Program-made: the position numbers and the translations under genes
From: Ruminococcus_G sp964621905
Lineage (GTDB): Bacteria > Bacillota > Clostridia > Lachnospirales > Lachnospiraceae
Direction: 5' to 3'
Assembly (NCBI GenBank): GCA_964621905.1
Contig: CAZUNG010000013.1
Span: 1-64,000, forward strand
Length of the DNA: 64,000 bases
Notes under the pieces: generated by a model
What the model was told of the DNA's origin: nothing
Database searches by the model: none
What the model saw: the letters and a program-made list of their open reading frames with translations, nothing else
Shown: in pieces, positions 18,090-27,023 of the stretch
How the letters are laid out: every line of letters begins with the position of its first letter
How positions within the stretch are numbered: the stretch's first letter is position 1

Positions 18090-20189
18090 GTGGCAAGAAA
18101 AACAAGAAGAAGCAGAAAAGCAAGACGTGTTAACAAAGCGTTTACAGAAAGAAAATTAAACAGCAGTATGAGGAAAAAGCTGGTATGGTCCTTCGGAGTG
18201 ATCATACTGGCTTTAGTAGGTTTATCGATCAGAATTACATATATTAACGCCACGAGCGGCGAGCGCTACAAAAAACAGGTGCTCACACAGTCTCAGCAGC
18301 AGTATGACAGCCGTGTCATACCGTTTAAACGCGGGGATATCCTGGACAAGAACGGAACCATACTGGCGACAAGCGAAAAGGTATACAATGTGATCCTGGA
18401 CTGCAAAGTGGTAAACTCCAATGAAAAATATCTGGAGCCAACAATAAAGGCACTGGTCGAGGTGCTTGGTCTTGATGAGGAGATGGTTCGTGCAAAACTG
18501 ACCGGCGAGGAGACAAAATCCAGCCAGTACCAGATATTGCAAAAAGAGCTTTCTATCACAGACAAAAAGAATTTTGAGGACTACTGCGATACCGAAGAAA
18601 AAGAAATGTCCAAAGATGAGCTTGCCGAGCGTCAGAACGTCAAGGGAGTCTGGTTCGAGGAAGATTACCTGCGTACCTATCCGATGAATTCGCTGGCGTG
18701 TGACGTCATCGGATTTACTTATTCCGGAAATACCGCTGACTGGGGGATCGAGGGGTACTATTCCAGCACTCTGAATGGAGTAAATGGACGCCAGTATGGT
18801 TACTTTAATTCTGATGCCGATGTAGAGCAGACGATCATTGAACCGCAGAGCGGAAACAGTGTGGTTACCACAATCGATGTCACTATCCAGGAGACGGTGG
18901 AAAAATATATTAAAGATCTGATGGATCAGCTTGCAAACGGACCGAACGGTGCGAAAGGCGCCAAGAATGTAGGCGTTGTGGTGGCAGATCCCAATACAGG
19001 AGAAATTCTGGCAATGGGCAGTTCGGATCCTTACGATCTCAATAACCCGAGAGACCTGACGCCATTTTACACACAGGAAGAAATTGACAAAATGTCAAAC
19101 GAGACGATGCTGGATAACCTGAACGGCATCTGGAAAAACTACTGTATCAGCGATGCATATGAACCGGGATCGACGGTGAAGCCAATGTCTGTGGCTGCTG
19201 CTCTTGAGAGCGGCGATATCGCATATGATGATACTTTTTACTGTGGCGGATATGAGGTGGTTGCCGGACAGACGATTAAATGTTCCGTTTACCCGGGAGC
19301 ACATGAGAAACAGACCTTGTCTGAGGTGATGAAAAACTCCTGTAACTCTGCATTGATGCAGATGGCGGAGAAAATGGGCGTCGAAGATTTTATCCGGTAT
19401 CAGAATGTGTTTAATTTCGGATCGAAAACAGGAATTGATCTGCCGGGAGAAGCTTCCGGTATTACACATACAGCTGACACAATGGGGCAGACAGAGCTGG
19501 CGACCTCTTCCTTTGGACAGGGTTATACCTGTACCATGATTCAGGAAGTGGCGGCAATCTGTTCTGTGATCAACGGAGGCAATTACTATCAGCCGCATAT
19601 CGTGAGCAAGATTCTCAACAGTGAAGGTGCGGTCGTAAAAAATGTGGAGCCTGTGTTGATGAAGCAGACGGTTTCTGAAGAGGTTTCTGCCCATATCAGA
19701 GAGTATATGGGCGCGGTTATGGCAAGCAACGGTACCGGAAAGTATGCCAAAGTGGATGGATACAGCATGGGCGGAAAGACCGGTACGGCACAGAAGATTC
19801 CAAGGGGCAACGGTAAATATCTGGTCTCCTACGTTGGGTTTGCTCCGCTGGATGATCCGCAGGTTGTCATATACGTAGTTGTGGACGAACCAAATGTAGA
19901 GATTCAGTCGATCAGTACTTACGCGCAGTATCTCGCCCACAATATCATGTCGGATATTCTGCCGTACATGAACATTTTCCCGGATGAAGGGACGGATGGC
20001 GAATCAGGCAGCGGCGGCATTACCATTGAGGAGATTTTTGATATGGAAGGGGAAGACCGCAGTACGTCGGAAGGTGTTTCCGATACATCGGTACCGGAGC
20101 CGCTCGAGGATGATGAAACGATTGAAGGCGGAAATACACAGACGGATGAAGGTGTGACGAACGAAGAGGCCGGGCTGGAAAACGAATGA
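18090..20189 (+). CDS. ftsI: class B penicillin-binding protein, septal transpeptidase
   Basis: A septal crosslinking enzyme of 699 residues. A basic N-terminus and one membrane helix near 31-50 precede the PBP dimerisation domain and the transpeptidase domain. The active-site motifs are STVK near 361, SCN near 418 and KTGTA near 563. The start is GTG at 18090; GGAG and AGGTGA precede it. The last ~70 residues form an acidic Gly/Ser/Glu-rich tail. No PASTA domain is present, unlike many Firmicute FtsI/PBP2B proteins. A second class B PBP follows at 25142, so this one is taken as the vegetative division enzyme. Confidence 0.9.
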   Translation: MARKTRRSRKARRVNKAFTERKLNSSMRKKLVWSFGVIILALVGLSIRITYINATSGERYKKQVLTQSQQQYDSRVIPFKRGDILDKNGTILATSEKVYNVILDCKVVNSNEKYLEPTIKALVEVLGLDEEMVRAKLTGEETKSSQYQILQKELSITDKKNFEDYCDTEEKEMSKDELAERQNVKGVWFEEDYLRTYPMNSLACDVIGFTYSGNTADWGIEGYYSSTLNGVNGRQYGYFNSDADVEQTIIEPQSGNSVVTTIDVTIQETVEKYIKDLMDQLANGPNGAKGAKNVGVVVADPNTGEILAMGSSDPYDLNNPRDLTPFYTQEEIDKMSNETMLDNLNGIWKNYCISDAYEPGSTVKPMSVAAALESGDIAYDDTFYCGGYEVVAGQTIKCSVYPGAHEKQTLSEVMKNSCNSALMQMAEKMGVEDFIRYQNVFNFGSKTGIDLPGEASGITHTADTMGQTELATSSFGQGYTCTMIQEVAAICSVINGGNYYQPHIVSKILNSEGAVVKNVEPVLMKQTVSEEVSAHIREYMGAVMASNGTGKYAKVDGYSMGGKTGTAQKIPRGNGKYLVSYVGFAPLDDPQVVIYVVVDEPNVEIQSISTYAQYLAHNIMSDILPYMNIFPDEGTDGESGSGGITIEEIFDMEGEDRSTSEGVSDTSVPEPLEDDETIEGGNTQTDEGVTNEEAGLENE

Positions 20190-20206
20190 CGGTGAAAATC
20201 CGGCAG

Positions 20207-20235
20207 TTGACATTTTCAGGCGAAAAAAATATAAT
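20207..20235 (+). promoter_or_regulatory. promoter of the corrinoid cassette
   Basis: Consensus TTGACA and TATAAT boxes are spaced by exactly 17 bases, starting 18 bases after the PBP stop. A start near 20242 places the cobalamin riboswitch directly at the 5' end of the message. Confidence 0.85.
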
Positions 20236-20259
20236 AGAAAAAAATGTAATCATATCGTT

Positions 20260-20445
20260 TTGGTTTCTGCGGCAGATCTAAGACTGCAAAAACCAGGAAG
20301 ACGGGTGGAAATCCCGCACAGGAGCGCTGCTGTAATTACGGAGTGATTTTCCAGGAATGGACATTCAGCCACTGATTATATTCGGGAAGGCGGAAAATCA
20401 TGTTGAGGTATAAGTCAGAACACACGGTATGGAGAGGCGTACAGG
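20260..20445 (+). ncRNA. cobalamin riboswitch
   Basis: An RNA leader that binds an adenosyl- or related cobamide and switches off transcription. Recognisable elements, in order: GGTGGAAATCCC, the CAGGAGCGCTGCTGTAA segment, GCCACTG, GGGAAGGC, and a diverged B12 box around AAGTCAGAACAC near 20412. A terminator follows at 20488. The downstream genes import and remodel corrinoids, which confirms the assignment. Confidence 0.88.
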
Positions 20446-20487
20446 GCTCTTCGAATTCAGGAGGTACGGAAAAATGGATCAATAGAT

Positions 20488-20526
20488 CCCGTATTGAGAA
20501 GATAACCTCAATACGGGGTTTTTCTT
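20488..20526 (+). terminator. riboswitch expression-platform terminator
   Basis: A perfect 11-bp stem CCCGTATTGAG/CTCAATACGGG with an 8-base loop is followed by a T-rich run. It lies between the riboswitch and the first gene, as expected for transcriptional control by bound cobamide. Confidence 0.9.
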
Positions 20527-20568
20527 TTGGAACATTCTGAGAACATACAGCTTGAGGGAGGAAAGAAT

Positions 20569-21594
20569 TTGAAAACAAATGAGAATCATTCACGCAGAGT
20601 TATGCTTCTGGGGATTTTTGCAGCGGCGGTGGTTGTCTTCATATTGAATATAGCACTTGGGTCAGTGTCGATCTCATTGAGTGAGATTCTGGGGATTGTT
20701 ACCGGAGGTGCGGATGTGACAGAGACAAACCGCGCGATTGTACAGAATATAAGACTTCCGAGAACGCTGGCCACAGTGATCGGAGGAGCTGCCCTGGCTG
20801 CCGCAGGTGTGCTACTGCAGGTGTTTTTTAACAATCCGATTGTGGAACCGTATGTACTTGGCATCTCTTCGGGATCTACACTGTTTGTCGGACTTGTAAC
20901 ACTTGGGGGCTTCAGTTTTGGAATGAAGAGTATCCCGCCGATGGGGATGGTTGCGGGGGCATTTATCGGTGCGATGGCCGTCATGCTCTGTGTGATCTGG
21001 GCATCCGGAAAAGTGAAAAGCATATCGACGCTGCTGATTATCGGACTGATGGCCGGGTTTGTCTGCAGTGCGGTGACAAGCATGCTCTCTGCGCTGGCCG
21101 ATAAAGAAAAGGTGACAGGCTTTTACCGCTGGTCTCTTGGAAGCTTTGCCGGGATTACCTGGGAGCAGGTGGCTGTACTGTATGCAATCGGAGTTCCATT
21201 TTTGGCGGCAGCGCTTTTGATGAGTAAATCGCTGAACAGTATGATGCTGGGGGAGCGCTATGCAAAATCGATGGGCGTTGGGATAAGGCGGTTCCGCATC
21301 ATGATTGTCTTTATCTCAAGTGTACTGACGGCGCTTGTGACTGCATTTGCAGGGCCGATATCGTTTGTGGGGCTTGCAGTTCCCCACATTGTACGCATGC
21401 TTTTGCGGACTTCAGATAACAGAATTGTGCTGCCGGCAGTCTGTATCTGCGGGGCGCTGATGACCGGCATCTGTGATCTGGGCACGAGGCTGTTGCTCAG
21501 TCCGATTGAACTTCCGCTGAGTGCGCTGACTTCAATTATCGGGGCACCGCTGGTAGTATTCCTCCTGATTCGCCAAAAAGGTCAGGAATTATAG
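20569..21594 (+). CDS. btuC: corrinoid ABC transporter permease (FecCD family)
   Basis: A 341-residue membrane permease with about ten helices. It has the FecCD signature RLPRTLATVIGGAALAAAGV near residues 60-80 and the ATPase-contact region near the C-terminus. The start is TTG at 20569, eight bases after GGGAGG; the frame is open to 20527 but that part lies in the terminator. FecCD permeases also carry haem and siderophores. The cobalamin riboswitch and CbiZ make a corrinoid the probable cargo. Confidence 0.88.
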   Translation: MKTNENHSRRVMLLGIFAAAVVVFILNIALGSVSISLSEILGIVTGGADVTETNRAIVQNIRLPRTLATVIGGAALAAAGVLLQVFFNNPIVEPYVLGISSGSTLFVGLVTLGGFSFGMKSIPPMGMVAGAFIGAMAVMLCVIWASGKVKSISTLLIIGLMAGFVCSAVTSMLSALADKEKVTGFYRWSLGSFAGITWEQVAVLYAIGVPFLAAALLMSKSLNSMMLGERYAKSMGVGIRRFRIMIVFISSVLTALVTAFAGPISFVGLAVPHIVRMLLRTSDNRIVLPAVCICGALMTGICDLGTRLLLSPIELPLSALTSIIGAPLVVFLLIRQKGQEL

Positions 21595-21609
21595 AAAGCT
21601 GAGGTAAAA

Positions 21610-22842
21610 ATGAAAAGTGAATGGATTGTAAATGCAGATCAGGTAAATGCAGGGTATGAGAGCAAGACGGTGGTGGAAGGCGTGAATTTAAAGGGATTGA
21701 AAGGGCAGATGATCTGTCTGTTGGGTCCTAATGGTGCCGGAAAAAGTACGATTCTGCGCACACTTTCAGGACTGCTCGCACCGGTTTCCGGAACTGTACA
21801 GATTGATGGGACGGATATCAGCAGCCTCAGAGAAAATGCACTTGCAAAGAAGCTGGCAGTTGTGCTGACAGAACAGTCAGCTCCTGCATTGATGACAGTG
21901 TATGAGCTGGTATCCATGGGGCGATATCCACACACCAACTTCTGGGGAAAACTGGAACGGGAGGACTATGAGGTTATTGACCAGGCGTTTGATCAGGTGG
22001 GGGTAAAGCATCTGGCAGAGCGCTACTACAGTGAACTCAGTGACGGTGAAAAACAGAAGGTAATGATTGCGAGAGCGCTGGTGCAGCAGCCGGAGCTGAT
22101 CATACTGGATGAGCCCACGAGTCATCTGGATATTCACCACAAAGTGGAGATTATACAGATTCTGAATCATCTGTGCCGTACGCTTGGGATTACGGCGATT
22201 CTTTCCCTGCATGATCTGGATCTGGCGGCAAAAGGCTGTCAGACACTTTTGATGGTCAAGGACGGCAAAGTGATTGCGCAGGGGGCACCGGAGGATGTCA
22301 TCAAGAGCGGCACGCTGCAGGAATTATATAATGTAAAGGGCGCCAGATATAATGAGCTGCTGGGAAGCGTGGAACTGACCGGGAACTATGAGGAGGAGGT
22401 CTTTGTGGTTCCAGGGTGCGGAACTGCAATTCCGTTGTATCGGAGCCTGGAAAGAGGCGGATACGGAACTGCAAGCGGGGTGCTGCACAAAAATGATGTG
22501 GATGTTCAGGTGGCGCATGCGATCTGCAGTCACATCGTAATGGAAGAAGCATTTGAGCCAATCTCTGCAGTGCGTCTAAGACAGGCGGAAGAAAGGATGA
22601 AACACTGCCGTTTCGTGATTGATTCCGGATTTCCGTGCGGATCGATGAACAAGAATAATCTGAAGCTGATTGTACAGGCTGTGGAGCATGGAAGCACGGT
22701 ATTGTCCATGAGAGACAGAAAAGAGAGTATCCGCCTGTTTGCGGCTGCATGTGATGACATGATATTCTGCAGCAGTATTGCCGAAGTGCTGGAAACTCTC
22801 AAACATCAGAAACAGGACAAACCATTCAGAAAGTTTGCATAG
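21610..22842 (+). CDS. btuD: corrinoid ABC transporter ATPase with extra C-terminal domain
   Basis: The first ~240 residues are an ABC ATPase of the FepC/BtuD group. Walker A GPNGAGKST lies near residue 40, the signature LSDGE near 144 and Walker B ILDEPTSHLD near 163. It would power the neighbouring BtuC permease. The protein runs to 410 residues, about 150 more than a plain BtuD. The added region (about 255-400) has alternating beta/alpha character, a PGCG turn near 262 and a DSGFPCGS segment near 340. I cannot place it in a named family; a nucleotide- or corrinoid-binding regulatory domain is conceivable. GAGG lies six bases before the ATG. Confidence 0.85.
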   Translation: MKSEWIVNADQVNAGYESKTVVEGVNLKGLKGQMICLLGPNGAGKSTILRTLSGLLAPVSGTVQIDGTDISSLRENALAKKLAVVLTEQSAPALMTVYELVSMGRYPHTNFWGKLEREDYEVIDQAFDQVGVKHLAERYYSELSDGEKQKVMIARALVQQPELIILDEPTSHLDIHHKVEIIQILNHLCRTLGITAILSLHDLDLAAKGCQTLLMVKDGKVIAQGAPEDVIKSGTLQELYNVKGARYNELLGSVELTGNYEEEVFVVPGCGTAIPLYRSLERGGYGTASGVLHKNDVDVQVAHAICSHIVMEEAFEPISAVRLRQAEERMKHCRFVIDSGFPCGSMNKNNLKLIVQAVEHGSTVLSMRDRKESIRLFAAACDDMIFCSSIAEVLETLKHQKQDKPFRKFA

Positions 22843-22850
22843 GTGGCGGT

Positions 22851-23942
22851 ATGAAACAATTTGGAAGCAATCAGGTCTCATGCCTTGATTATGCTGTGAT
22901 TATCCGGTTTGCCGGGAAGCGAAAAGTTTTGAGCACAGGTCCGGTCGGAGGCGGGTTCAGTGAACATCTCACGGCAGCGTTTAATCTGGATATGAAAGAT
23001 AAAGATACCGGTGAATGCCGATTACGTGGTGCGACGTACCGGGAGCATATGGAACTGGTTGCCGGACAGGATCTGGGTCTGGAAGCGGAATATGTGACGG
23101 GGCTTGGGACAGCTGCGTCCATGGAACATGCAGCTGTGAAAATTAAGACATACAGGGAACTCAGCGTTTCTGCGCTGGTGACGGCCGGAGTTGATGTGAA
23201 CGGCGCACGGGCAGGGGATCTGGCCTCCTGGTATGAGACGAAAGACGGGTATGCAGACGTGACGCCCGGAACGGTCAATATTTTTCTGGATATTAATGCC
23301 GGACTGGATGAGAGTGCCATGCTTCAGGCCCTGATGGTCTGCACAGAAGCTAAGGCGGCCGCGCTTCAGGAGCTGCTTGCCCCCAGTCTTTATTCCGAGG
23401 GGATTGCAACCGGCTCAGGGACAGACGGTGTGGTCATTATCACGGAGCCAGATGCGGCCCTGTCTTTTTCGGATGCGGGAAAACACAGCAAACTGGGAGA
23501 ACTGATCGGTGCTGCGGTGATAGAAGCTGTGAAGGAGGCATTGTTTTTGGAAACCGGTCTGTGCCCGGCGTATCAGCATACGGTTCTGCGGCGGCTGGAT
23601 CGGTTTGGTGTGACGGCGGTTTCACTGTGGGAAGATTATTGTCACAGAAATCCGGAAAATAGAATGCCTCGGGAATCATTTGACAGGATTTTGCAGACAA
23701 TAAACCGTGAACCAGCATGTGTTGTATATACATCGCTGTATGTTCATCTGGCGGATCAGCTGGCGTGGGGAATGATCGGGCAGCAGGAGGCACGGCAGGC
23801 GGCAGAAGAACTGCTTGGGAAAATGGGTATGAACCGGCAGGCACAGGAGAAGAAGCGAAGAACAGACGGCGGCTGTGGCCTGATCGAGGACTATACAGCG
23901 GGTATGACAGAAAAAATTATGAGGCTCTGGGAGGAAGGGTGA
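22851..23942 (+). CDS. cbiZ: adenosylcobinamide amidohydrolase
   Basis: CbiZ cleaves the aminopropanol bond of adenosylcobinamide or pseudocobamides to adenosylcobyric acid, so that a cobamide with the preferred lower ligand can be rebuilt. The 363-residue product shows the family stretch VTAGVDVNGARAGD near residue 111, GTVNIFLDINA near 140 and ATGSGTDG near 184. The last ~110 residues extend beyond the amidohydrolase core and are helical, with no motif I recognise. AGGTGGC lies five bases before the ATG. It lies within the btu cassette, so imported corrinoids are probably remodelled on entry. Confidence 0.85.
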   Translation: MKQFGSNQVSCLDYAVIIRFAGKRKVLSTGPVGGGFSEHLTAAFNLDMKDKDTGECRLRGATYREHMELVAGQDLGLEAEYVTGLGTAASMEHAAVKIKTYRELSVSALVTAGVDVNGARAGDLASWYETKDGYADVTPGTVNIFLDINAGLDESAMLQALMVCTEAKAAALQELLAPSLYSEGIATGSGTDGVVIITEPDAALSFSDAGKHSKLGELIGAAVIEAVKEALFLETGLCPAYQHTVLRRLDRFGVTAVSLWEDYCHRNPENRMPRESFDRILQTINREPACVVYTSLYVHLADQLAWGMIGQQEARQAAEELLGKMGMNRQAQEKKRRTDGGCGLIEDYTAGMTEKIMRLWEEG

Positions 23943-23946
23943 ACGT

Positions 23947-25077
23947 ATGAAGAAAGTAAACTATTGGATACTGGCAGCGCTGTGTATGATGATCGCGGTG
24001 ACGGGCTGTGCAAAGCAGGAAAAAAGTGAAGGTCCAAAGGCGCAGGAAGAGAACAGCGGGAAAGCCAAAGAGGGCTATACCTCAGATTTTTCGATTGCAT
24101 ATCTTGATGACGGTGTGAAGCTGGTGACAGATGCGGAAGACAGGAGGATGTATCTGGTTCCGCGGGAGGCGGAGGTGCCGGAGGAAGCGAAGGATGAGAT
24201 GGTGGTCCGTACTCCCGTTGAGCGTGTGTTGTATATGTCAACGACTCAGGTGTGTATGCTGCAGTCGCTTGACAGTGAAGAAGTCTGGAAATCGATTGTC
24301 GGAGTTGCGGGGGCAAAAGAGACATGGACGATTGATGAAGTGATCAGCAGATTTGACAGCGGGCAGATTCAGGATGTCGGAGGAGATATGAGCGAGCCTG
24401 ACTATGAGCTGATCCAGAGCATGGATCCGGAACTGGTATTTGTCTACACCGGAAGCAACCCACAGACGGGTGTCATTGAGAAGTTCGATGAGCTGGGTAT
24501 ACCGTATGCCGTTGACAATGAATATATGGAGACCACATATATGGGCAGACTGGACTGGCTTCGGTTTATTGCGGCTTTCTATAATGAAGATGAGAAGGGC
24601 AATGCGGTGGTGGAAGCGGCATCCGGGAGTATCGAAGAGATGAAAGAGAAGATTGCAGATGAAGAAAGACCGACGGTGTCTTATGGAAGTCTGTTTGACG
24701 GTGTGGTATATGTGGCATCCGGAGAAGGCTGGATCGCTGATATGATTGAGGATGCGGGAGGAGATTATATTTTCAAAGATACGCAGGCGTCTGATACACA
24801 GATATCGCTGGAGGAATTCTATGCGCAGTCGAAGGATGCTGATATCATTATCTATTCGACAACGCCTGATTTTACGCCGGACCTCGCTTCGGTACTGGCA
24901 GAGGCACCTGTTCTGGAGGATTTGAAAGCTGTTCAAAACAAAAATATCTGGCAGCTGGATCAGTCATTCTGGATGAGTGCTGACCGTCCGGAGCAGGTAG
25001 CGCAGGATCTGGCGGCGATGTTCCACCCGAAGATTTTTCCTGACCGCAAGCCTGAGTTTTTCATTCCATTTTCTTAA
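23947..25077 (+). CDS. btuF: corrinoid-binding lipoprotein of ABC transporter
   Basis: The extracytoplasmic capture protein for the BtuCD pair. The 376-residue precursor has a hydrophobic signal and a lipobox ending at Cys21 (AVTGC). It is therefore lipidated by Lgt and anchored to the outer face of the membrane. Two BtuF/FhuD-like lobes joined by a helical bridge fit the length. Segments such as MDPELVFVYTG near 159 and DADIIIYSTTPDF near 298 are typical of the class III binding-protein fold. It starts four bases after cbiZ and ends in a terminator. Confidence 0.85.
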   Translation: MKKVNYWILAALCMMIAVTGCAKQEKSEGPKAQEENSGKAKEGYTSDFSIAYLDDGVKLVTDAEDRRMYLVPREAEVPEEAKDEMVVRTPVERVLYMSTTQVCMLQSLDSEEVWKSIVGVAGAKETWTIDEVISRFDSGQIQDVGGDMSEPDYELIQSMDPELVFVYTGSNPQTGVIEKFDELGIPYAVDNEYMETTYMGRLDWLRFIAAFYNEDEKGNAVVEAASGSIEEMKEKIADEERPTVSYGSLFDGVVYVASGEGWIADMIEDAGGDYIFKDTQASDTQISLEEFYAQSKDADIIIYSTTPDFTPDLASVLAEAPVLEDLKAVQNKNIWQLDQSFWMSADRPEQVAQDLAAMFHPKIFPDRKPEFFIPFS

Positions 25078-25093
25078 AAAATATGTGTTAAAG

Positions 25094-25141
25094 CCTTCGG
25101 GTACCCCATAAAGTGAAATAACGGGGGATCCGGAGGTTTTT
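25094..25141 (+). terminator. terminator whose 3' arm contains the next gene's ribosome binding site
   Basis: A 14-base imperfect stem, CCTTCGGGTACCCC with GGGGGATCCGGAGG, is followed by five T and then at once by the GTG start of the next gene. The GGAGG at 25132-25136 that serves that gene lies inside the 3' arm. The hairpin could both end btuF transcription and hide the site in read-through mRNA. Confidence 0.65.
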
Positions 25142-26905
25142 GTGCGGAAGAATAAGACTTATAACAAAAAGAAAACAGTCATTGTCTTTCTGGCATGTGT
25201 TCTGATGCTTCTGGGGCTGGCCGGACGTCTGGTCTATCTGATGGTCGTGCGTTCCGATTACTATGCCCGCAAAGCGGATGAGCTGCACGAACGGGAGCGT
25301 GATGTGAAAGCTGCCAGAGGGAAGATCATCGACTGTAAAGGGGTAGTGCTTGCTGATAATCGTGCAGTCTGTACCATATCTGTTATCCACAGCCAGATCA
25401 AAGAAAAAGAGAAAGTGATCAGCATGCTGGTGACGGAGCTGGGACTGACAGAGGAAGAAGCCACAAAACGTGTGGAGAAAGTAAGCTCTATTGAACGGAT
25501 TAAGACGAATGTGCCAAAAGAAACAGGTGATAAAATCCGCGAATACAATCTGGCAGGCGTGAAAGTGGACGAAGATTTTAAACGGTTTTATCCATATGAT
25601 GAAGTTGCATCGCGGGTGCTTGGCTTCACGGGCGCTGATAATCAGGGGATTATCGGACTTGAGGTCGCGTATGATTCTGTGCTGGAAGGGATCAACGGTA
25701 AAATTCTGACGACCACGGACGCGAGAGGTGTGGAGGTTGACGAGATCGGCGAGAGCCGGGTGGAGGCGGTCGCCGGATATAATCTTCATATCAGCATGGA
25801 CTATAATATTCAAAAATATGTACAGCAGGCAGCGCTGAAGGTTATGGAAGAAAAAGAGGCGGACCGGGTTTCGATTCTGCTGATGAATCCGCAGAACGGG
25901 GAAATCTATGCGATGGTAAATGTACCGGAATTTAATCTGAATGATCCGTTTACACTGCCGGAAGGTACTGATACGTCCGGAAAAAGTGAAGAACAGATAC
26001 AGGATCTGCGCAATCAGATGTGGCGGAATGTCTGCATTAATGATACGTATGAGCCGGGGTCCACATTCAAAATCATTACGGCTTCAGCAGGGCTTGAGGA
26101 GGGCGTCGTAACACTCGATGATACTTTCAGCTGCCCGGGATTCCGTATTGTGGAAGACCGGAGGATCCATTGCCATAAACGTGCGGGACATGGAGCCGAG
26201 ACATTTTTGCAGGCTGCTGAAAATTCCTGTAATCCTGTATTTATTGATGTCGGACTGCGTCTGGGGGTCGATAATTTTTACAAGTATTTTAAACAGTTTG
26301 GTCTGTTGGAGAAAACGGGAATTGATCTTCCCGGAGAAGCGGCCACCATCATGCATAAAAAGGAAAATGTAGGGCTGGTGGAACTTGCAACCATCTCTTT
26401 TGGCCAGTCTTTTCAGATCACACCGATCCAGCTCGCGACGACGGCGAGTTCACTCGTAAACGGAGGAACGAGGGTAACTCCACATTTTGGTGTTGAAGTA
26501 AGAGACGATGACGGCGTTCTGATGGAGACGCTGAAGTATGAGACGAAGGAACATATTGTATCCAGTGAAACTTCGGAAACCATGCGTTATATTCTTGAAA
26601 AAGTCGTATCGGAGGGTTCCGGAAAAAATGCTTATATTGAAGGCTATACGATCGGCGGGAAAACAGCGACTTCCCAGACTCTTCCAAGAAGTGCCAACAT
26701 CTATATTTCGTCCTTCCTCGGATTTGCCCCGGCGGAAAATCCGAAGATACTTGGTATCTGCATCATACACAATCCACAGGGAGTTTACTATGGCGGAACG
26801 ATCGCAGCTCCTGTAATGCGGGCTGTATTTGAGAATGTGCTGCCATATCTGAACATAGAAAAGCAGGCTGTGCAAAAAGAAACCGGGGAAGGTCAAAACA
26901 GTTGA
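25142..26905 (+). CDS. spoVD: class B penicillin-binding protein, SpoVD-like
   Basis: The second class B transpeptidase of the cluster, 587 residues. It has a membrane helix near 12-34, a PBP dimer domain and a transpeptidase domain with STFK near 307 and SCN near 363. Where KTG is expected it reads GKTATS near 506, an alanine in place of the glycine. There is no PASTA tail. The GTG start is set by GGAGG five bases upstream. Its position just before mraY is the usual place of spoVD, whose product makes spore cortex; a role in division or growth cannot be excluded. The gene is separated from the first PBP by the corrinoid cassette. Confidence 0.8.
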   Translation: MRKNKTYNKKKTVIVFLACVLMLLGLAGRLVYLMVVRSDYYARKADELHERERDVKAARGKIIDCKGVVLADNRAVCTISVIHSQIKEKEKVISMLVTELGLTEEEATKRVEKVSSIERIKTNVPKETGDKIREYNLAGVKVDEDFKRFYPYDEVASRVLGFTGADNQGIIGLEVAYDSVLEGINGKILTTTDARGVEVDEIGESRVEAVAGYNLHISMDYNIQKYVQQAALKVMEEKEADRVSILLMNPQNGEIYAMVNVPEFNLNDPFTLPEGTDTSGKSEEQIQDLRNQMWRNVCINDTYEPGSTFKIITASAGLEEGVVTLDDTFSCPGFRIVEDRRIHCHKRAGHGAETFLQAAENSCNPVFIDVGLRLGVDNFYKYFKQFGLLEKTGIDLPGEAATIMHKKENVGLVELATISFGQSFQITPIQLATTASSLVNGGTRVTPHFGVEVRDDDGVLMETLKYETKEHIVSSETSETMRYILEKVVSEGSGKNAYIEGYTIGGKTATSQTLPRSANIYISSFLGFAPAENPKILGICIIHNPQGVYYGGTIAAPVMRAVFENVLPYLNIEKQAVQKETGEGQNS

Positions 26906-26930
26906 TTATTCTGCGAAAAGGCATTATACT
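26902..26930 (+). promoter_or_regulatory. promoter before mraY
   Basis: TTGATT overlaps the stop codon of the preceding PBP gene, and TATACT follows after 17 bases. The resulting leader is about 87 bases and holds no obvious gene. A 19-codon frame at 26938 has no convincing ribosome binding site. Confidence 0.6.
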
Positions 26931-27023
26931 GTTTGAGGATGCCGACGGACACCCTGGGTCAGGCGGTTTTGACTTTGACTCGCTGCCCGCGGAAATAAAC
27001 GAAAGAATGTAATGAGGTGGATT

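Noticed and set aside
19095..19940. A 281-codon open frame on the minus strand
   Set aside because: It is the mirror of the transpeptidase domain of ftsI and shows no domain or start signal.
26938..26997. A 19-codon frame in the mraY leader considered as a leader peptide
   Set aside because: No convincing ribosome binding site and no repeated codons or linked attenuator hairpin.
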